From contig USCL01000253.1 of the NCBI GenBank assembly GCA_900553145.1, positions 1-5,315 of the forward strand: a stretch of 5,315 nucleotides of DNA. The letters run 5' to 3'. This DNA comes from an uncultured Desulfovibrio sp. GTDB lineage: Bacteria > Desulfobacterota > Desulfovibrionia > Desulfovibrionales > Desulfovibrionaceae. Below the pieces are notes generated by a model. It had not been told where the DNA came from. It saw only the letters and a program-made list of their open reading frames with translations, and made no database searches. A program made the translations under genes and the position numbers. This document shows, piece after piece, positions 5,265-5,315 of the stretch; the stretch's first letter is position 1, and every line of letters begins with the position of its first letter.

Positions 5265-5315
5265 TGATTGAGAAAGACTTGGAGGGGGCGGGGGAACTTT
5301 TCTGAAGAAAAGCTT
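5265..5315 (+). terminator. Start of a stem-loop after gap, second copy of the tmk-end element (cut by right edge)
   Basis: After the gap stop there is AAAGACTT, a G-rich tract (GGAGGGGGCGGGGG, 5281-5294) and then an inverted repeat: CTTTTCT (5297-5303), GA, AGAAAAG (5306-5312). A C-rich right arm matching the G tract is expected just past the edge. The order of parts (AAAG-CTT, purine/G tract, AACTTTTCT, AGAAAAG) mirrors 337-418. Its place after the last gene of the plus-strand set suggests the terminator of gap. Confidence 0.55.

Overview
The window is GC-rich, compact bacterial chromosome with six protein genes arranged around one divergent intergenic region. The combination of rnhA, tmk, an OB-fold/HD nuclease, surE, class II fba and gap, together with the base composition, GTG starts and long G/C-run stem-loop terminators, fits a sulfate-reducing Desulfovibrionaceae (Desulfovibrio or a close relative). 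This assignment is from recognition, not from a database search.

Left half, minus strand, read right to left. A YhaM-type OB-fold plus HD-domain protein (1033-2100) overlaps the GTG start of thymidylate kinase tmk (422-1048) by 16 nt, so the two are probably translationally coupled. After tmk comes a 26-bp perfect inverted repeat (365-418). The 5' part of rnhA (RNase HI, 249 to the left edge) follows, and the rest of that gene lies outside the window. The shared theme is nucleic acid and nucleotide metabolism.

Centre, 2101-2289. This is a 189-bp divergent intergenic region between the HD gene (minus) and surE (plus). It is full of inverted repeats. The most notable is a two-part hairpin followed directly by T6 on the minus strand. 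That is the form of an intrinsic terminator, but it ends only about 14 nt before the HD gene start, so it looks like a leader attenuator.

Right half, plus strand. surE (2290-3042, 5'-nucleotidase), fba (3179-4102, class II fructose-bisphosphate aldolase) and gap (4264-5247, GAPDH) follow in order. The fba and gap products catalyse adjacent steps of lower glycolysis/gluconeogenesis. They are co-oriented but separated by 161 nt that hold a convincing intrinsic terminator with a promoter-like sequence running through it, so they may be separate transcription units. The fba leader is also structured: three hairpins, a promoter-like sequence and a possible 11-codon leader ORF. A second copy of the purine-rich stem-loop seen after tmk begins after gap and is cut by the right edge.

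Main points of interest: coenzyme-binding residues of GAPDH that suggest NADP use (Ala32-Arg33, Gly187-Ser188), the attenuator-like hairpin before the HD gene, the structured fba leader, the terminator/promoter overlap between fba and gap, and a repeated stem-loop family. No mobile element, CRISPR array, tRNA or rRNA was seen, and nothing points to a new multi-gene system; the novelty here is regulatory and at the level of enzyme specificity.
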